Of a DNA stretch of 64,000 nucleotides, positions 9,626-21,212 are shown one piece after another (positions within the stretch are counted from its first letter, which is position 1; each line of letters opens with the position of its first letter). A model generated the notes under the pieces. That model was not told the DNA's origin. It ran no database searches and was given only the letters and a program-made list of their open reading frames with translations. This stretch comes from Meandrina meandrites (taxonomy: Eukaryota; Cnidaria; Anthozoa; Scleractinia; Meandrinidae). The stretch is taken from NCBI GenBank assembly GCA_963693305.1, contig OY855910.1, forward strand, positions 22,709,862 through 22,773,861. Reading direction: 5' to 3'. A program made the translations under genes and the position numbers.

Positions 9626-10504
9626 TACACAACCCTTTAGCCCCTAAGAGTGCAAACTGGCCCATAGTGCCGTAAACTGGTTATGACACTTTCATAACCA
9701 AATTTTTGATACCAATCTTGTCTTCAAAGGATCTGCATTTTGAAAGCATAAAATTGTATCTTTTATTTGTGACATGATTGACCACCCCAGTAACTTTTGG
9801 AACTTTTTTTGGCTCACACATAGGTGATATGCAATATAACTTTTTATTTTATGAAAAAATTCTCCTGGTGAGGTTAGGTCTCACAGTGCTGGGGGTGGGG
9901 GTGGGGAACTGTTAGTTTCTTCAAGCTTTTGAAACCAGGATAGGTGTGGTGAGCCATTAGATTAATTGTACTGCTCAAGTCAGAGGGCTACTCAAGAAGA
10001 TTGAACCCTTACTCTTGTAATTCTTTTGTCAAAACAGCACCCCCAAACCATGAACTTGCATTGCCACCTCCCTATTTAAACAAGAAGTTCCGGTATAAAA
10101 GGGGCCTGGCCTGGCCATTCTCACGCCAAGTTGTCAATAAACCATCAAAGCGTAAACAGCTGACAAACAACCCGTACTTTCTCTACGATAGTTGCTAGTA
10201 AATGTGCTCCATTTTTGTTGACAGTGTTATGCTGAAACGTTTACAAGTTATATCTTATTTTTGTACAGGGTATCTTTTGATTTCATGAGATTTTGAAGCG
10301 CATTCAGTTTGCAGGACGTTTGACTCTGCAACATGCCATGAATGCAAGGGTATAAATTTGCATTTCGCGCCCAAAAGGTGTCAAATGTGGGAGGTGCCAT
10401 CCCTTTTATAGTGGAACTTCTTGTTTAATAACCCTTTCATGTATTACTACTACAATTTTTACAGTTTTTTGGAATAATTTATTTACCAATTTATCATTTT
10501 GTAG
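9626..10504. other. unassigned stretch
   Basis: Includes a G-rich run (GGGGGTGGGGGTGGGG near 9891) and a short ORF at 10001-10198 without recognisable domains. Confidence 0.35.
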
Positions 10505-10571
10505 ACACAATGGACAGCATTGTTGCAATCAAACCCCAGCCCCCAAGTGTAAAGGCTTCAACCTTTTCCAG
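10505..10571 (+). CDS. possible 67-bp internal exon
   Basis: The segment lies between TTATCATTTTGTAG and GTAAGA, both good splice-site matches, and includes MDSIVAIKPQPPS in one frame. Its length and the splice sites are the only support. Confidence 0.2.
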
Positions 10572-12097
10572 GTAAGAATCTGATGACATGTTCAATTATC
10601 AGTGTCAAAAACCACCGAGGTAGTGCATTCTCCTCCCCAGAGACCATGATTCTTCTGGTCTGTGGGGATCGAGACCTCCGGCCGCTTCCGGTTCAGATCC
10701 AGTTCTGATTGATCGCTCATACAATAGAAAGAGTAGAAGAGAAATTTCAGTCCTCGCTACCCTTTCACCCCTCGTTAAAGTGAGTGCTCTACTAACAGAG
10801 AGGAGGGCAGCCCAGCTTGTAGACAACAGGTTCTTTAATTCACATGGGTAAAAGGGTAAGAACATCCCTCTCCATCTTAAAATGGAGAACCTCAACAACC
10901 TTAAAGCTTTGCTCAACATATTGGTCTCCAACTTCAATGAGCAATCAGCACAAAGGATTGCTTGATCTATTACATACACTGAAATGATCTTAGCTAGTCT
11001 AGATTCAAATTGCATGGTTGGAGAAACTGGTCATCACAAAAGCCTGAAAAATACCCAGGAAACTGTGCAGCAGATTGTAACAGATCTTATTAATGAAAAT
11101 ACATTTCAGAAGACACCTGCGCAAGAGGGTTATCCATCATTTTCTAATTTCAACAGCAATTTTTTGGCTTCTCCTGACTACAGAGAAGTGTACACAGCTC
11201 TGGGGAAAAATGTACGAAACATAGATTTCAAATATTTTAATGTGTACTACCTATCCTATGTCCATGTACATAAACACAGAAGTGTTATTCCTTGAGGCTA
11301 TCTGGGTGTCAAAACATATTTTGAGAACACTTACAAAAATATGTGCAAGTGATTGACTCTTTGATATAATGCATTGAAGCAGTCATTAATTAATATCACT
11401 GAACCCAAAAATGATATACAATTCAGTCATGAAACAGTCCCTTCATTAGGTTTAATTAAGGAGGCTCGCAACAGTTCCCAGCACTTTCCAGCTCTTAAAC
11501 TTTGAAGGATCAGTACTACAAATCTTTATCAGTTGCTGCTACAGTAATGATATTGAACAACTGTACAATCATTGCTGAACAAGTTGTGGTCATGGCATCA
11601 CTGGTTACTATAGCAACAGTTTAACCTGTTAAAAACACCCTTAATTTTCCCTTTAAGTGCTTATAACTTATTGAATAACAATTGGCATATTAAGATCAAC
11701 TTTTTGCAAAGTTAAAAAAATTTCTCTGGAGCAGTTTCAGAGCCACCTTAAATTTACAAGAAGAGAAAAAAGACAGTCTTTTCACATATCAATAAAGTTA
11801 CGTTCACATGAAGTTACCAGTAATTATCTAGGGTGAGATGTAATAAATGATTTTCATGATCACAGTGCGCATATCAACTGTAGATAAAGTACAAATGCAT
11901 TACCATATACTCCATTGTTCAAATTGTTGAAGTTATTTTAAAATAACTACATTAAACTGGATCATGCCAAATGTCAAAGTTGAACTTAATAAGGTAATAT
12001 TATACATATATGAGTATACTAATTTATCTTTAATTATATATTTTTTCATTACTAGCATGATTTTTTGCTGTATTTCTTGATACATTTATGCTTTATA
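10572..12097. other. unassigned stretch
   Basis: A 100-codon ORF at 10984-11295 shows no recognisable domain. The GC-richer part at 10650-10900 gives a 136-codon ORF on the minus strand without family signal. The rest is AT-rich. Confidence 0.35.
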
Positions 12098-12420
12098 TTA
12101 AAATGCAGTGTGAAATCATGTGTGAAATATTTTTTCTATTAAAATGGCACCATAATTTCACACAGATGATTTCAGACCAAACTATGTGAAAGGTGTGTGA
12201 AACAGCATGTGAAATATGTACGAACAAGCATTAAATGATTTCCTGTGGAAAACATGTGAATGTGTGTGTGCAAGTGTGTGAAAATGCATGTGAAAAGGAT
12301 GACAACCTTTACATGCTCTTCACATGTCTTTCACATGGATTTATTTCACACACATGTGAAATAAGTATTTCACACACATGTGAAACAAGTGTGAAATAGG
12401 AATGTGAATGATATGAATAA
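12098..12420. repeat. cluster of (CA)TGTGAAA / TTTCACA(TG) words, copy 1
   Basis: More than fifteen copies of TGTGAAA or its complement TTTCACA occur within about 320 bases, many as the palindrome CACATGTGAAA. They are not in a fixed tandem period. A second cluster with the same word lies at 45399-45765. It may be a foldback MITE family made of short palindromes. Confidence 0.8.
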
Positions 12421-13947
12421 TGTGGGAAATTTAAGCCGTTTTCACATTATATTTCATATGGATTTCCATACACAATCTTCTAGTGATGTTTTGATGTCAT
12501 GGAAAACGAAATGCGATGCAACAGATTTGGGCTAGCACCGCACAGCCTTGAATTTGAAATGGAAAGTTCCTTGACATCCCACAAGAATCCATCCACAACA
12601 TGCACAAGCAGCTCCATGCCATCCTCAGGTGGAAATCAATTTAATTGCAGGCTTTTGCCAATTGTAGCATCTTGCCCTACCTTTTTTCTACTTCTTTCGA
12701 CAGCCACTTATCACTCGAGGGGTTTGGTTTGTCAAAGAACTCGGTGTAAAGGTATGAAATAAGTCCTTTTTAATTTCAGTACATTCAAACCCCTGTTTCC
12801 CGAGCCGAATTTTGTTTTCCTTTGATATTTCTCCCCTGTACTTTTACCGTTGATTTCTCAAACCTCCCTGTTTCCACAAACAATGATCTTTCTAGGAAGT
12901 TTGTGAAACTGAGATTCTACTGTAGAATATACAAATTGTGTGCCAACTTTCTGCTTCTTTTGACCTTTGGCCCTGTTTATTTATTTTCATCATTTTCAAG
13001 TTAGCAAACCTAACCATTTCTGTAACTTTTAGCTCGCCTTACAAATGAATTTGTTCTTGAATGTAGCCATTTTAGTTTGACAACGAAAAACAAATAAGTC
13101 ATTCAATCCTTATTGGCAACTATGTCAATCAGCTATTTTGCAAGAGATGTGACTATGGACTTGCTTAGTTAAATGATAATACTTTAGCAAGAGTACTTGA
13201 ACACTTATGTATAATTTAGTTTCTCAAACTATGGTACCTTTTTCAGAATTAAATCCCTTTCATGAGCTGGTCTGCATAGCCCCCTCTCATAGGTCCCCAC
13301 CGTAAAAGGCAAGAAGGGATGAGAGATAGCTACATTTGTAGGTTCATGTTGGTCATGTCAGACCAGTTTTGACATAGTGTGAGATAAGGAGAGTCAAAAC
13401 ACCTGTCATGAACCCATACCATACTGTACCTTAATGATAGATTACTTTTTATTATCACTGAAAGGTCACAAGTCAAGGATCGTGAGCTCAAAACTGAGCT
13501 TGAGCCCCTTGGCAGAACCTTGCTGCAAGGCTTGTGGAGTGACATCCCCAGAGAAGTATTTTGAGTCAATGAATTAAGAGCTGAAATGTGTAAGCTTTTC
13601 CTGAAACAAATCTTGAGAGTATTGTGCCGTGGTATTTAAAAAGGATCCTCCACTGCTAAGGAAATCATCTGCCGTAGAGATGCAAGATCTGTTCTTAAAA
13701 AAAGCTCACTCGAAGAATTGCTGCCCTTTACTGTACTCTTGTTGTAACCTTAGTTCGATATTTTGTTCCGTTTTTGTCATGTTGGGTAGCCTGTGAACCC
13801 AATAGGCTTAGCGGCCACATCCTTTGAGCACGAGGAAACAGTCCCCATGTTTTGTAGTTTTGTGCAGTTTGGACTTTTCAGGGAAAATCTCCTACATAAT
13901 GTATGTTTTCAAAAAATGTTCAGTTTAAGATTTTACAAGTTTACTTA
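12421..13947. other. unassigned stretch
   Basis: Short ORFs at 12499, 12822 and 13330 (minus) carry no domain signal. No repeat with a second copy in the window was seen. Confidence 0.35.
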
Positions 13948-14605
13948 GGGCCGATTCGCACTAGCAGACAAGTTTTAAATGTCATAACATTTTTAACAAA
14001 AACAAAATTGTCGCAACAAGTCAGAGACATTTTGAAGAAAACAAAAGGTGTAATTATTAGTACAATAGCTCTACACATGCTTCTGCCATCCTTGTACATT
14101 TCTTGGCACGGTCGTCTTGTGCAAACATCAAATAATCAGGCAGATCCATGTGGTGAAAAATTTTAAAACAATTTGCATTTGAAGTGAAGTGAAGTGTTTT
14201 TTAGTACTATCCAGACCAAACACAATACCCAATCAACAACCTATTGTTATCTGGCATTATGAGGGACGTTGGAATGCGACTTGTCTTGAATTTTCCTGCC
14301 TTGAGGCAGGACAACTTTGAAGATTTGTCCGTTTTGACAAAATGTTCTCTTGTCCAAAAAGTCATTCACACTTGTTTTTGCAATTGTTTGACAAAATGTA
14401 TCAACGCAGACCAATCATAAGACAACTGCTTCTTTGTCTTCCTGAATGTTGGACAAATTCTAGGCCTCAAAAAACGTATTCGTACTTGTTTTTTGTAACA
14501 AGGTCTCAAAAAACGTATTCGCACTTGTTTTTTTGTAACAAGTGACACACGAGTGATGAAATCTACCAATTGTTACAAAATTTGTCCGCTAGTGCGAATT
14601 GGCCC
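13948..14605. mobile_element. PIF/Harbinger-type MITE
   Basis: A 658-bp element with ends GGGCCGATTCGCACTAGC and GCTAGTGCGAATTGGCCC (one mismatch between the inverted termini), flanked by TTA on both sides. GG-starting termini with a 3-bp TWA duplication are characteristic of PIF/Harbinger. Inside lies a 41-bp direct duplication (14463-14503 and 14506-14545, TCAAAAAACGTATTCG...) and a small hairpin. There is no transposase. Confidence 0.85.
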
Positions 14606-14904
14606 TTATTGTTTGAAAATATTTGATTTTTTCAGCGAATCGTAACCCTTTGTGACTTGTCAGCAATCTCGATGGTTGGTTAGAATAAAGTTGTCAAAGT
14701 TCAGAATTTGTGGATTTTATGACTTCAACTCTGTACTGATGACAGCAACTACCCCAGCACAAGGGAAAAGACCTGAATCAGATGAAGAAAAGTGGTTACC
14801 ATGTGTGGTGGTGGCGGCAGTTATGGTATTGAAGCAACACTGTCAGGACATGAATGCCGTACAGCTGATGGTAACAACACTGATAAAGTATACCGGGTTC
14901 CATA
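14606..14904. other. short unassigned stretch
   Basis: An 88-codon ORF at 14652-14918 runs into the dispersed repeat and shows no domain. Confidence 0.3.
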
Positions 14905-15600
14905 TGCATGGGATTTAAGATTTAATGTGAATTAAAGAAAAATTTCAATTGAGTTCTACACATTCAAGTGGTATTCACTACTTTTATCATCATCAGTGTC
15001 TGAGCATAAAAATGACTTTGTTACAATTACAATTAAAGAGACAAAAATGAATTAAACTCCACAAACCAATATATTTGCAGCTCTAGTTAATCCTCTGACC
15101 ACTTAAATCAATACTTTAATTTTATTATTTATCAGCAATGTTGTAGTTTAACTTACTTGACTTATCACCTAAGTCTCCTCTGGGAGAATAGGGCCATAAC
15201 TTAGTTTAACTTAACCTCTGGTTTAAACTTTTTAAAACCAGTTTGATCTGTATTTCCCTTTGCTTCAAATTATGAAAATGAATTTAAGACAATGCAAAAT
15301 CACAACCAAACCGGTTTAAGAAATTTTCAACCAAACATTAATTGACAGCACAACATTAAAATTTCGCTACTACATTTGCAGGAACATAGGGTTGTTGAAT
15401 TGGGCACTCATAGACCAAAAACCATGGCTGAATATATGAAACAAATGTGTTTAACAAATTTTTTTCTTTTATTCTGATTTATTAGGCCATGTGCAATTTC
15501 CTTTGCACATTGCAGCTTGGTGTATCACTTTCATTTTTCAATAAGAAATCTGATGAATTTGGTCAATTGTATAATGCTGAGTTGTTGAACCAGAAAAAGA
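14905..15600 (+). repeat. dispersed repeat, copy 2
   Basis: Matches 1055-2000 from TTTAAGATTTAATGTGAATT to GAGTTGTTGAACCAG, with the MITE and neighbouring 400 bases missing. The exon start after TTTGCACATTGCAG is retained, but the MADF-like coding part stops at about 15595, where unrelated sequence begins. Confidence 0.85.
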
Positions 15601-16029
15601 AGATGAAGCTATGCTGTCTTCCTAGTTATGCCACCATCATGCAGAAGAGCAATGATGAGCAGTAATGAAGGTTTCTAATGTCCAGTCTACACCTTCTGAT
15701 GTTGTTCCTGGCAACCTTTGGTGTGTGGCCCCAAATTCCAAACACGTGAGACAGCTTGTTCAATTCTTTTTGGGGGCTTGAGAAGTACCCAGCTGACACC
15801 TCATTCCAACGTCAGAAATCCACCTGTTGTTGCTGGCAACAATGTGCACATTCCATACTTGTCCAACAGGTTAAAGAATCCTTGTGGAAGCTTGAGCCAG
15901 GCAACACGTTCTTCTTAATTAGCAAATCAACCTGTTATTGCTGACAATGGATTGGTGTCACATTCCATACATGTCCAACAGTTTCTGCAATTCATCATGA
16001 AAGCTTAAACACTGGCACCTCTGTTGTAG

Positions 16030-16313
16030 ATAGAAGCAACATAGGAGGGATTGGTACTAAAAATGAGATTGGACCTGGACTGAAAGTTGCTTTTGACAAT
16101 TTAGACATTTTTCAGAGAGTCAGGGAAATGACTGAGGACAATCAAAATAAAGATCATCATTGGATTAATCATGTGAAGGTCACTAACAGGCTCTTAGGCA
16201 ATGATTTGCCAAATAACAACCCATTATGTGTTTGTGTTATGGAGCTGGACAATTACAAAGTCATACCTTCAGGCCCACACCATATTTCTCAGAAGAGAAA
16301 CTATATTCCTTAA
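16030..16313 (+). pseudogene. DUF6589-type protein, N-terminal portion fragment
   Basis: An open reading includes NIGGIGTKNEIGPGLKVAF, DNLDIF, DNQNKDHHWINHV and LGNDLPNNNP. In DUF6589-type cnidarian proteins a D-N-x-D strand followed by a D-x-HW stretch precedes the GDQL/ERI core. This order fits, so I assign it tentatively. Upstream, 15610-16030 contains stops in every frame with matching-looking words (HIPYLSN, HIPYMSN), suggesting an internal duplication in the decayed part. The frame ends at TAA at 16311. It may be joined to the dispersed repeat upstream, meaning the MADF-like and DUF6589-like parts once belonged to one gene family. Confidence 0.45.
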
Positions 16314-16489
16314 ATTGAAAGAGTATCAACAAAAGAAATACCCTCTTTCTGTAGAAAATGTTGTAACCTCTCACATCCTTCAATTCACTCAGCTCGATAA
16401 GCTTTTTAGTTTTTCTGAGTGTTGTTACCAATATTCTGTTTTAATTATTTTTTTTTTCAAGCATTGTATGTAAGTCTTTTGGTAAAAAA

Positions 16490-16508
16490 GTTGTTGTTGT
16501 TGTTGTTA
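16490..16508. repeat. (TTG)n microsatellite
   Basis: Six TTG triplets in a row. Confidence 0.9.
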
Positions 16509-16656
16509 TAAAAACTAGCAATGGTATACTGTAATTTCTGAGGTTTGTTTGGTTTTCAGGCCATGGTTTCTGAGGTCAAACACTATTGACACAAATATGG
16601 TAGGTGTGCGAGTCACCAAGAAAAGCCAGTAAACTCAAACTTTTTTGTTAAAAAAA

Positions 16657-17188
16657 ATGGTGGCCAGAAAAAATCGTTTCGTGACAAAATCGACAGAGGA
16701 CAAGTGTCTAAACTCTTAGACAATGTAACAACCATGAACAGAAAGAAGGCCGCAAAGTCCAGCATGAAAATATTTCAAGGTAACAAATTTGCTACATTTA
16801 TTTAAAGCCATTTGTTTACACAACTCAAAAACATTTGATGTTATGATAACAGAAAATCAATTATTTACACGTCACTAACCTTTACAGAATGGCTTTCAAC
16901 TCCTTTGGGAAAAAAATTTGTGACACCAATCGAGGGTATGTTTAAAAAGAGCTCAGTGCAAGAAAACAGGACGACGATTTCTATAAAGCGTCTTTCTTAA
17001 AGTCAATCCATGGAGCCAATGACCGTTATCTTCACTGGTCGCCAAGATGTAAATAATTCTCCATCATCGCACAGACCCTTTGTTTACTGAGGTAAACAAA
17101 GTCATCTTAGACAATTTTCTTAAGGACCTAAGGAAGTCTGGCAAAATAACTGGAGTTATCCATAAGAGGGCCATCTCAAAAGCACAAA
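16657..17188 (+). pseudogene. DUF3504 (Crypton-derived) gene, 5' half
   Basis: Exon 1 (16657-16779) reads MARKNRFVTKSTEDK and ends at a GTAACA donor. An intron ends at CCTTTACAG (acceptor, next base 16888). Exon 2 carries the words SFLKSIHGANDRYLHW, then NNSPSSH, then PLFTEVNKVILDNFLKDL and KSGKITGVIHKRAISKAQ, but these lie in three frames with stops at about 17053 and 17091. The word order is that of cnidarian DUF3504 proteins, a family related to ZMYM2/QRICH1/KIAA1958 and derived from Crypton tyrosine recombinases. The second half of the same protein resumes at 19243, after a transposable element. It is frameshifted and therefore a pseudogene. Confidence 0.75.
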
Positions 17189-19242
17189 TGTGACCTCTCA
17201 CGCGAAAACGTACACTAACGGCTTTCTGTTTTTGAACGGAATTCCGTTCACAAGCCATTTATCAGCTGTTCAGAAAAAATTTGCATCCGTTCAAATGGCT
17301 TGGCTCATCTGTTCAGAAAAAAATCAGAGCCATTCGAACGGATGGGGCCATCCGTTCAAAAAAATTTTTCATCCGTTCAAACAGCTTGTGCCATCCGTTC
17401 AGAAAAATCTTGCATCTGTTCGAACGGCTTAGGTCATCCGTTCAAAAAAATTGTCCATCCATTCAAACGACTTGAGTCATCCGTTCAAAAAATGATCGTC
17501 TTCCATTCGAAGGGCTATAGAATTAAGTTCACAGAACTGTGTCTCCCGTTTGAATTGAACGGCCTCGGGTATGAACCGAAAATTATGGTCATAAGCGAAA
17601 TATTATTGCTGCGCCCCGAGGTTTTCTTATCTTTGAATTATCTGACGGTGATTCGAAGCCCGTATGTAAAAAATGGTCACAATGATGTTAAATTAAGATA
17701 TTTTAAACAAAACACAAATCGAAGGGCAAGTTAAAGCGAAGATAACAATCATGACTATCGACTGGCTTTTGAAATAGTGTTTACATTTTGATTAACTCAA
17801 GGCACGAAGGTCATGCTTTTGTAATGCTTTCTTGACCTTTCATCACACTTGCCGCCAAAGCGTAAGGTGCATGTGTCGTCATGAAAACAAACGAATTAAA
17901 AGCTTGTTTATTAACTTGGCAAGCTTTAATTTGGATTCAGTAAAAGTTTCTAAAAGTAGATTGAAGAATCAGTGGCATTTGTGTGCGGGGAATCTTTCGA
18001 GTGGCATTATTCATCAAACGCTGGCAAGTTGTGATTTATGCAAATGTCGGCTTCCAGTCAACCCAGAAGTTTATTTGCCGTTCAGCTGAATTTTCTGCAG
18101 ACTAGAATAACTTATTTGATCAAAATAACTTTTTTCATTGATTCTAAATTTGACGCTGAGTTCGGGATCAGCGTTATGATTTTTATGGCTTGAAGGATAT
18201 ACAGAAACGACGAAAAATGTGTATCCTTATCCCGCCAACCCAGACATGCGGTATGCTGGAAAACAACTCGATGAATGAACTTGTTTTGTATTTGCTTCTC
18301 GTCTATCCACTCGGTGTGGCAAAGTTGAAAGAAACAATAAATATCCAAACATTTCTCGAGTCCTGATACCTTTCAAATGCACAAAAGAAAAATTTTAAGC
18401 AATGTCCTCGCTCACATGCACAAACATAACAGTAATTTTACGGCCAAGATCGCCAGACAAGTTGTCATGCTTGTGTTGTAATGTAGCCGAGTCACTACTT
18501 GTGAAGTGGCTGTAAAGCTTAACACATCGTACACAAGAAAAATGGTCGTTGAATCCATAAGCCTGCTTTTAATGCTAGCAAACATTGATACAATTTAAGG
18601 GGGATGTGAATTCATTCGAGGCTGACATGCTGTGTAAACAAACAACATGTTAATGTTTACATACAGAGTCCGCTTGCTCTGTTTTGCTCTTTGAGGTCTA
18701 GGTAACAGCTAAATTTTAGTTTGGAATAGCATAACAAGTATGCTTGATCAACCGATCAAATAATTATACTTTTCTTTGGTCGCTCTGGCTTCAGTCAAAA
18801 TTTACCACCGATGACTATTTGTCTGCCATGCAGGCTATTTAAATACCGCGTTTTCGCATTCGGCCGATGATTCACGGCAACTGTTGAAAACTTTTCATGA
18901 GCCATTCTGCTAGACCAGGCTATCCGTCCAAAACTTTCATAAGCGGTTCAGCCGTTCGTAGTTATCCGTTCAAAAATTTTCATGAGCCGTTCAGCCATTC
19001 AAGGCTACCTGTTCGGAATAATTAATAAGCCGTTCACCCGTTCATGACCATCCATTTGAAATTTTTCATGAGCCGTTCAGCCGTTCATGGCAATCCGTTC
19101 AAAAAAATTCGTAAGCCGTTTAGCCGTTCAGTTTCGCCCGTTTCAAATGGCTTGGTAAGCTGTTTCTAATCCTTTCGATAGCCATGCATTTTACCTGTTT
19201 AACAGAAACCCGTTAGTGTACATTTTCACGTGAGAGGTCACA
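17189..19242. mobile_element. 2.05-kb TIR element with subterminal tandem arrays, family A
   Basis: Inverted ends start TGTGACCTCTCACG and extend about 40 bp with 4 mismatches (right end: 19203-19242). Subterminal arrays of about 43-bp units built on ATCCGTTCA words fill 17255-17515 and 18890-19165. The middle has no credible coding sequence. The empty-site sequence can be read from the interrupted DUF3504 ORF (AAAGCACAAATTGAGAAG), giving a target duplication of up to 7 bp (CACAAAT). Its exact size is ambiguous because it overlaps the terminal bases. Related sequence occurs at 26500-27300 and 59205-59580. The superfamily is unknown. Confidence 0.85.
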
Positions 19243-19936
19243 AATTGAGAAGTTCTTTCAAAGCAGTGGACTAGGTCCCAGAGACACAAGAGATCCAGCA
19301 CAGCTCCAAAGAACAACATGGTTTACATTGGCCTCTTCATCGGAAGATGTGACAGAGAAAACCAATGACAAATGAAACCAGCCATGCTTGTCCTAAGAAC
19401 GACCCTTCAGGGACAGGAATAGTTCGAGCTAAACCAGCAATTTTCTGGTGCACTGGCAGCCACAAAGAACCATCAAGAAGGGCTGAGTGATACTGAGGAT
19501 GAGTTGGACGCAAAATGTTTTCCTTGCCAGCATCCCCCAAATGCCCAGTGAAACTGTAAACTACCTGTCACACCTCAATCCAAAGCAAGATGCCCTTTAT
19601 CATCAGCCAAAAGAAGTCAGAAGATTCAGTCCTGTGGAAGAAAAAAATTGGTTCTGCAACGCAACGCTTGGAGCAAACACCCTTGACTCTATCAGGCTGT
19701 ACCTGATGAGCCACTGTCTTAGGGCAACAACTGTGACCTTTCTTTCAGAAAGGAACTGTGAGACAAGGCACATCAAACCAGTGAATAACCACAAGTCTGA
19801 TGAATTGATCGAGAGTTACAATGATTGGCCATCCTTTGAACAACAGTGCAAAATGTCAAATGTGCTCAGTGTGTCCGCTACTCAATCACTTTCTCCAGCT
19901 TGTTCAGAGGACAAGGAAAACATTACAACTAACTAG
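19243..19936 (+). pseudogene. DUF3504 (Crypton-derived) gene, 3' half
   Basis: The frame continues from the 5' half as IEKFFQSSGLGPRDTRDPAQ and LQRTTWFTL, then after a frame change MKPAMLVLRTT, FELNQQFSGALAATKNHQEG, LSDTEDELDAK. A clean stretch then runs from LSHLNPKQDALYHQPKEVRR to the end. Tyrosine-recombinase-type residues remain visible: HCLRATT (H-x-x-R, His at 19712-19714), NNHKSDE (His of the second box) and IESYN (Tyr). A stop interrupts the FELN segment (TAG before FELN at about 19420). A TAG at 19934-19936 closes the frame. The H-x-x-R...H...Y set is the recombinase catalytic box II, here in a decayed, domesticated-type relative. Confidence 0.8.
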
Positions 19937-20057
19937 CAGCTGCAGGTTCAAGTTGAGGTGCCATCCAACACTTCACTCCAAGCATCTCCAGCTGCTGTTA
20001 TCGTCCAACACAACCAGATGGTTTCAACATGACCCAGCATTACCAACAGATGACATC

Positions 20058-20200
20058 AATGATCGATTAAAATCGATATCAATCGATGGCAATCGATATC
20101 AATTGAATGATCTTGATAATCAATGACCAATCAATGAAGATTCTTGTGACCTTATTGATTAGCATCGATTATTATCGATTGTTATTGATTCTCATTGAAA
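20058..20200. repeat. cluster of ATCGAT words, copy 1
   Basis: Repeated AATCGATNNCAATCGAT on the left and its inverse ATTATCGATTGTTATTGATT on the right make an imperfect foldback of about 140 bp. The same words recur at 42190-42370 and 42640-42820. Confidence 0.75.
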
Positions 20201-20920
20201 TGACTACAGCGTGGCCCTGTTTGCGCTGTTAGCCATCCTCATCTCCTATTATAGGGACCTCTTCAACGACCACCTCTACCCCAACACGGTACATGCCATG
20301 TTCCATATCCCTGTGGATCCCCAAGATCAGTACACCGTCAACTACAGGCTCACATCCTATGATCTTCTCGTGGTCGAAGAGGACTCCATGATTAGCTACA
20401 AAAACTTCGCACTAAATCGGCATCAAAATCGGCAACAAAATCAGCTTAATGCGTGAACATTTAAAAAAGGTGCCATACATTTCAGTGAATTGACACTTTT
20501 ATGGAAGCCCTCGTTAGCAGATCCTTTTAGCGGTTTATGGTCGCTTTTCTAGAACAGAAAACATCATAGCACAAAATTTCCATTTCCCCACAAAGCTGTT
20601 TGTAGCGTTGACAATGGCCTGTAATAAACTTCAACAGTAATCGATCCCTGGCCTCCATGAGCGAGACAATTTCATGCTATTCTCGAGTACTCGTGTGGCC
20701 GAACTTTGCCGTTAAGCACTTTGATGACAAATTGATTACAAAACTCTCTTTGTGCAACAAGTTTATCGCTGACAGTTGGCTCTCAAATCTATTTGTGGGT
20801 CACGATAGCCACAAGCAGTGCAGAATCTCCCTCCATCTTGAAACTTGAGTAAACAAACATCATTCTCAGCGTAGTCCCAACATGTTTGATCTAATGCCTG
20901 GTTACTGGTTACTCATGGGA
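20201..20920. other. stretch with a short unassigned ORF
   Basis: ORF 20211-20456 begins with a hydrophobic segment (MALFALLAILISYY) and may be an exon piece (LYPNTVHAMFHIPVDPQDQ), but no family is recognised. The remainder to the SINE is unassigned. Confidence 0.3.
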
Positions 20921-21212
20921 GGCGCGGTGGCCTAATGGTTAGTGCGCTGGACTCCGGATTGAACGGTCCGGGTTCGAGCCCCAGTCAGGGCCACTGTGTT
21001 GTTTTCTTAGGCAAGACACTTTACTCTCATAGTGCTTCTCTCCACCCAGGTGTATAAATGGGTACCGGCGAAATACTGCTAGGGGTAACCCTGCAATGGA
21101 CTAGCATCCCATCCAGGGGGGAGTAGAAATACTCCTAGTCGCTTAATGCTACGGAAACCGGGATAAGCTCCGGCGGTATGAGCCACTTTGTAGGCTTGAC
21201 GCAGACTTTACC
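20921..21212 (+). mobile_element. tRNA-derived SINE, near full length
   Basis: It starts GGCGCGGTGGCCTAATGG with an A-box and has a B-box GGTTCGAGCCC at 20971-20981. A conserved body follows (GCAAGACACTTTACTCTC, CACCCAGGTGTATAAATGG, GGTAACCCTGCAATGG, CATCCCATCC) and a 3' part ending GACGCAGACTTTACC. The body resembles the conserved central domains shared by several aquatic-animal SINE families. A reverse-orientation 3' piece lies at 39444-39570. It is transcribed by RNA polymerase III when active and depends on a LINE partner not identified here. Confidence 0.9.

Noticed and set aside
10605..11015. 136-codon minus-strand ORF
   Set aside because: No domain, no splice sites, composition follows the GC-richer patch; likely chance.
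17190..17734. Overlapping ORFs of 64-144 codons
   Set aside because: They translate the ATCCGTTCA subterminal array in several frames at once; no frame has gene-like composition.
20921..20992. Possible functional tRNA gene
   Set aside because: A and B boxes are present, but the cloverleaf is poor and the sequence continues into a conserved SINE body that recurs at 39.4 kb.
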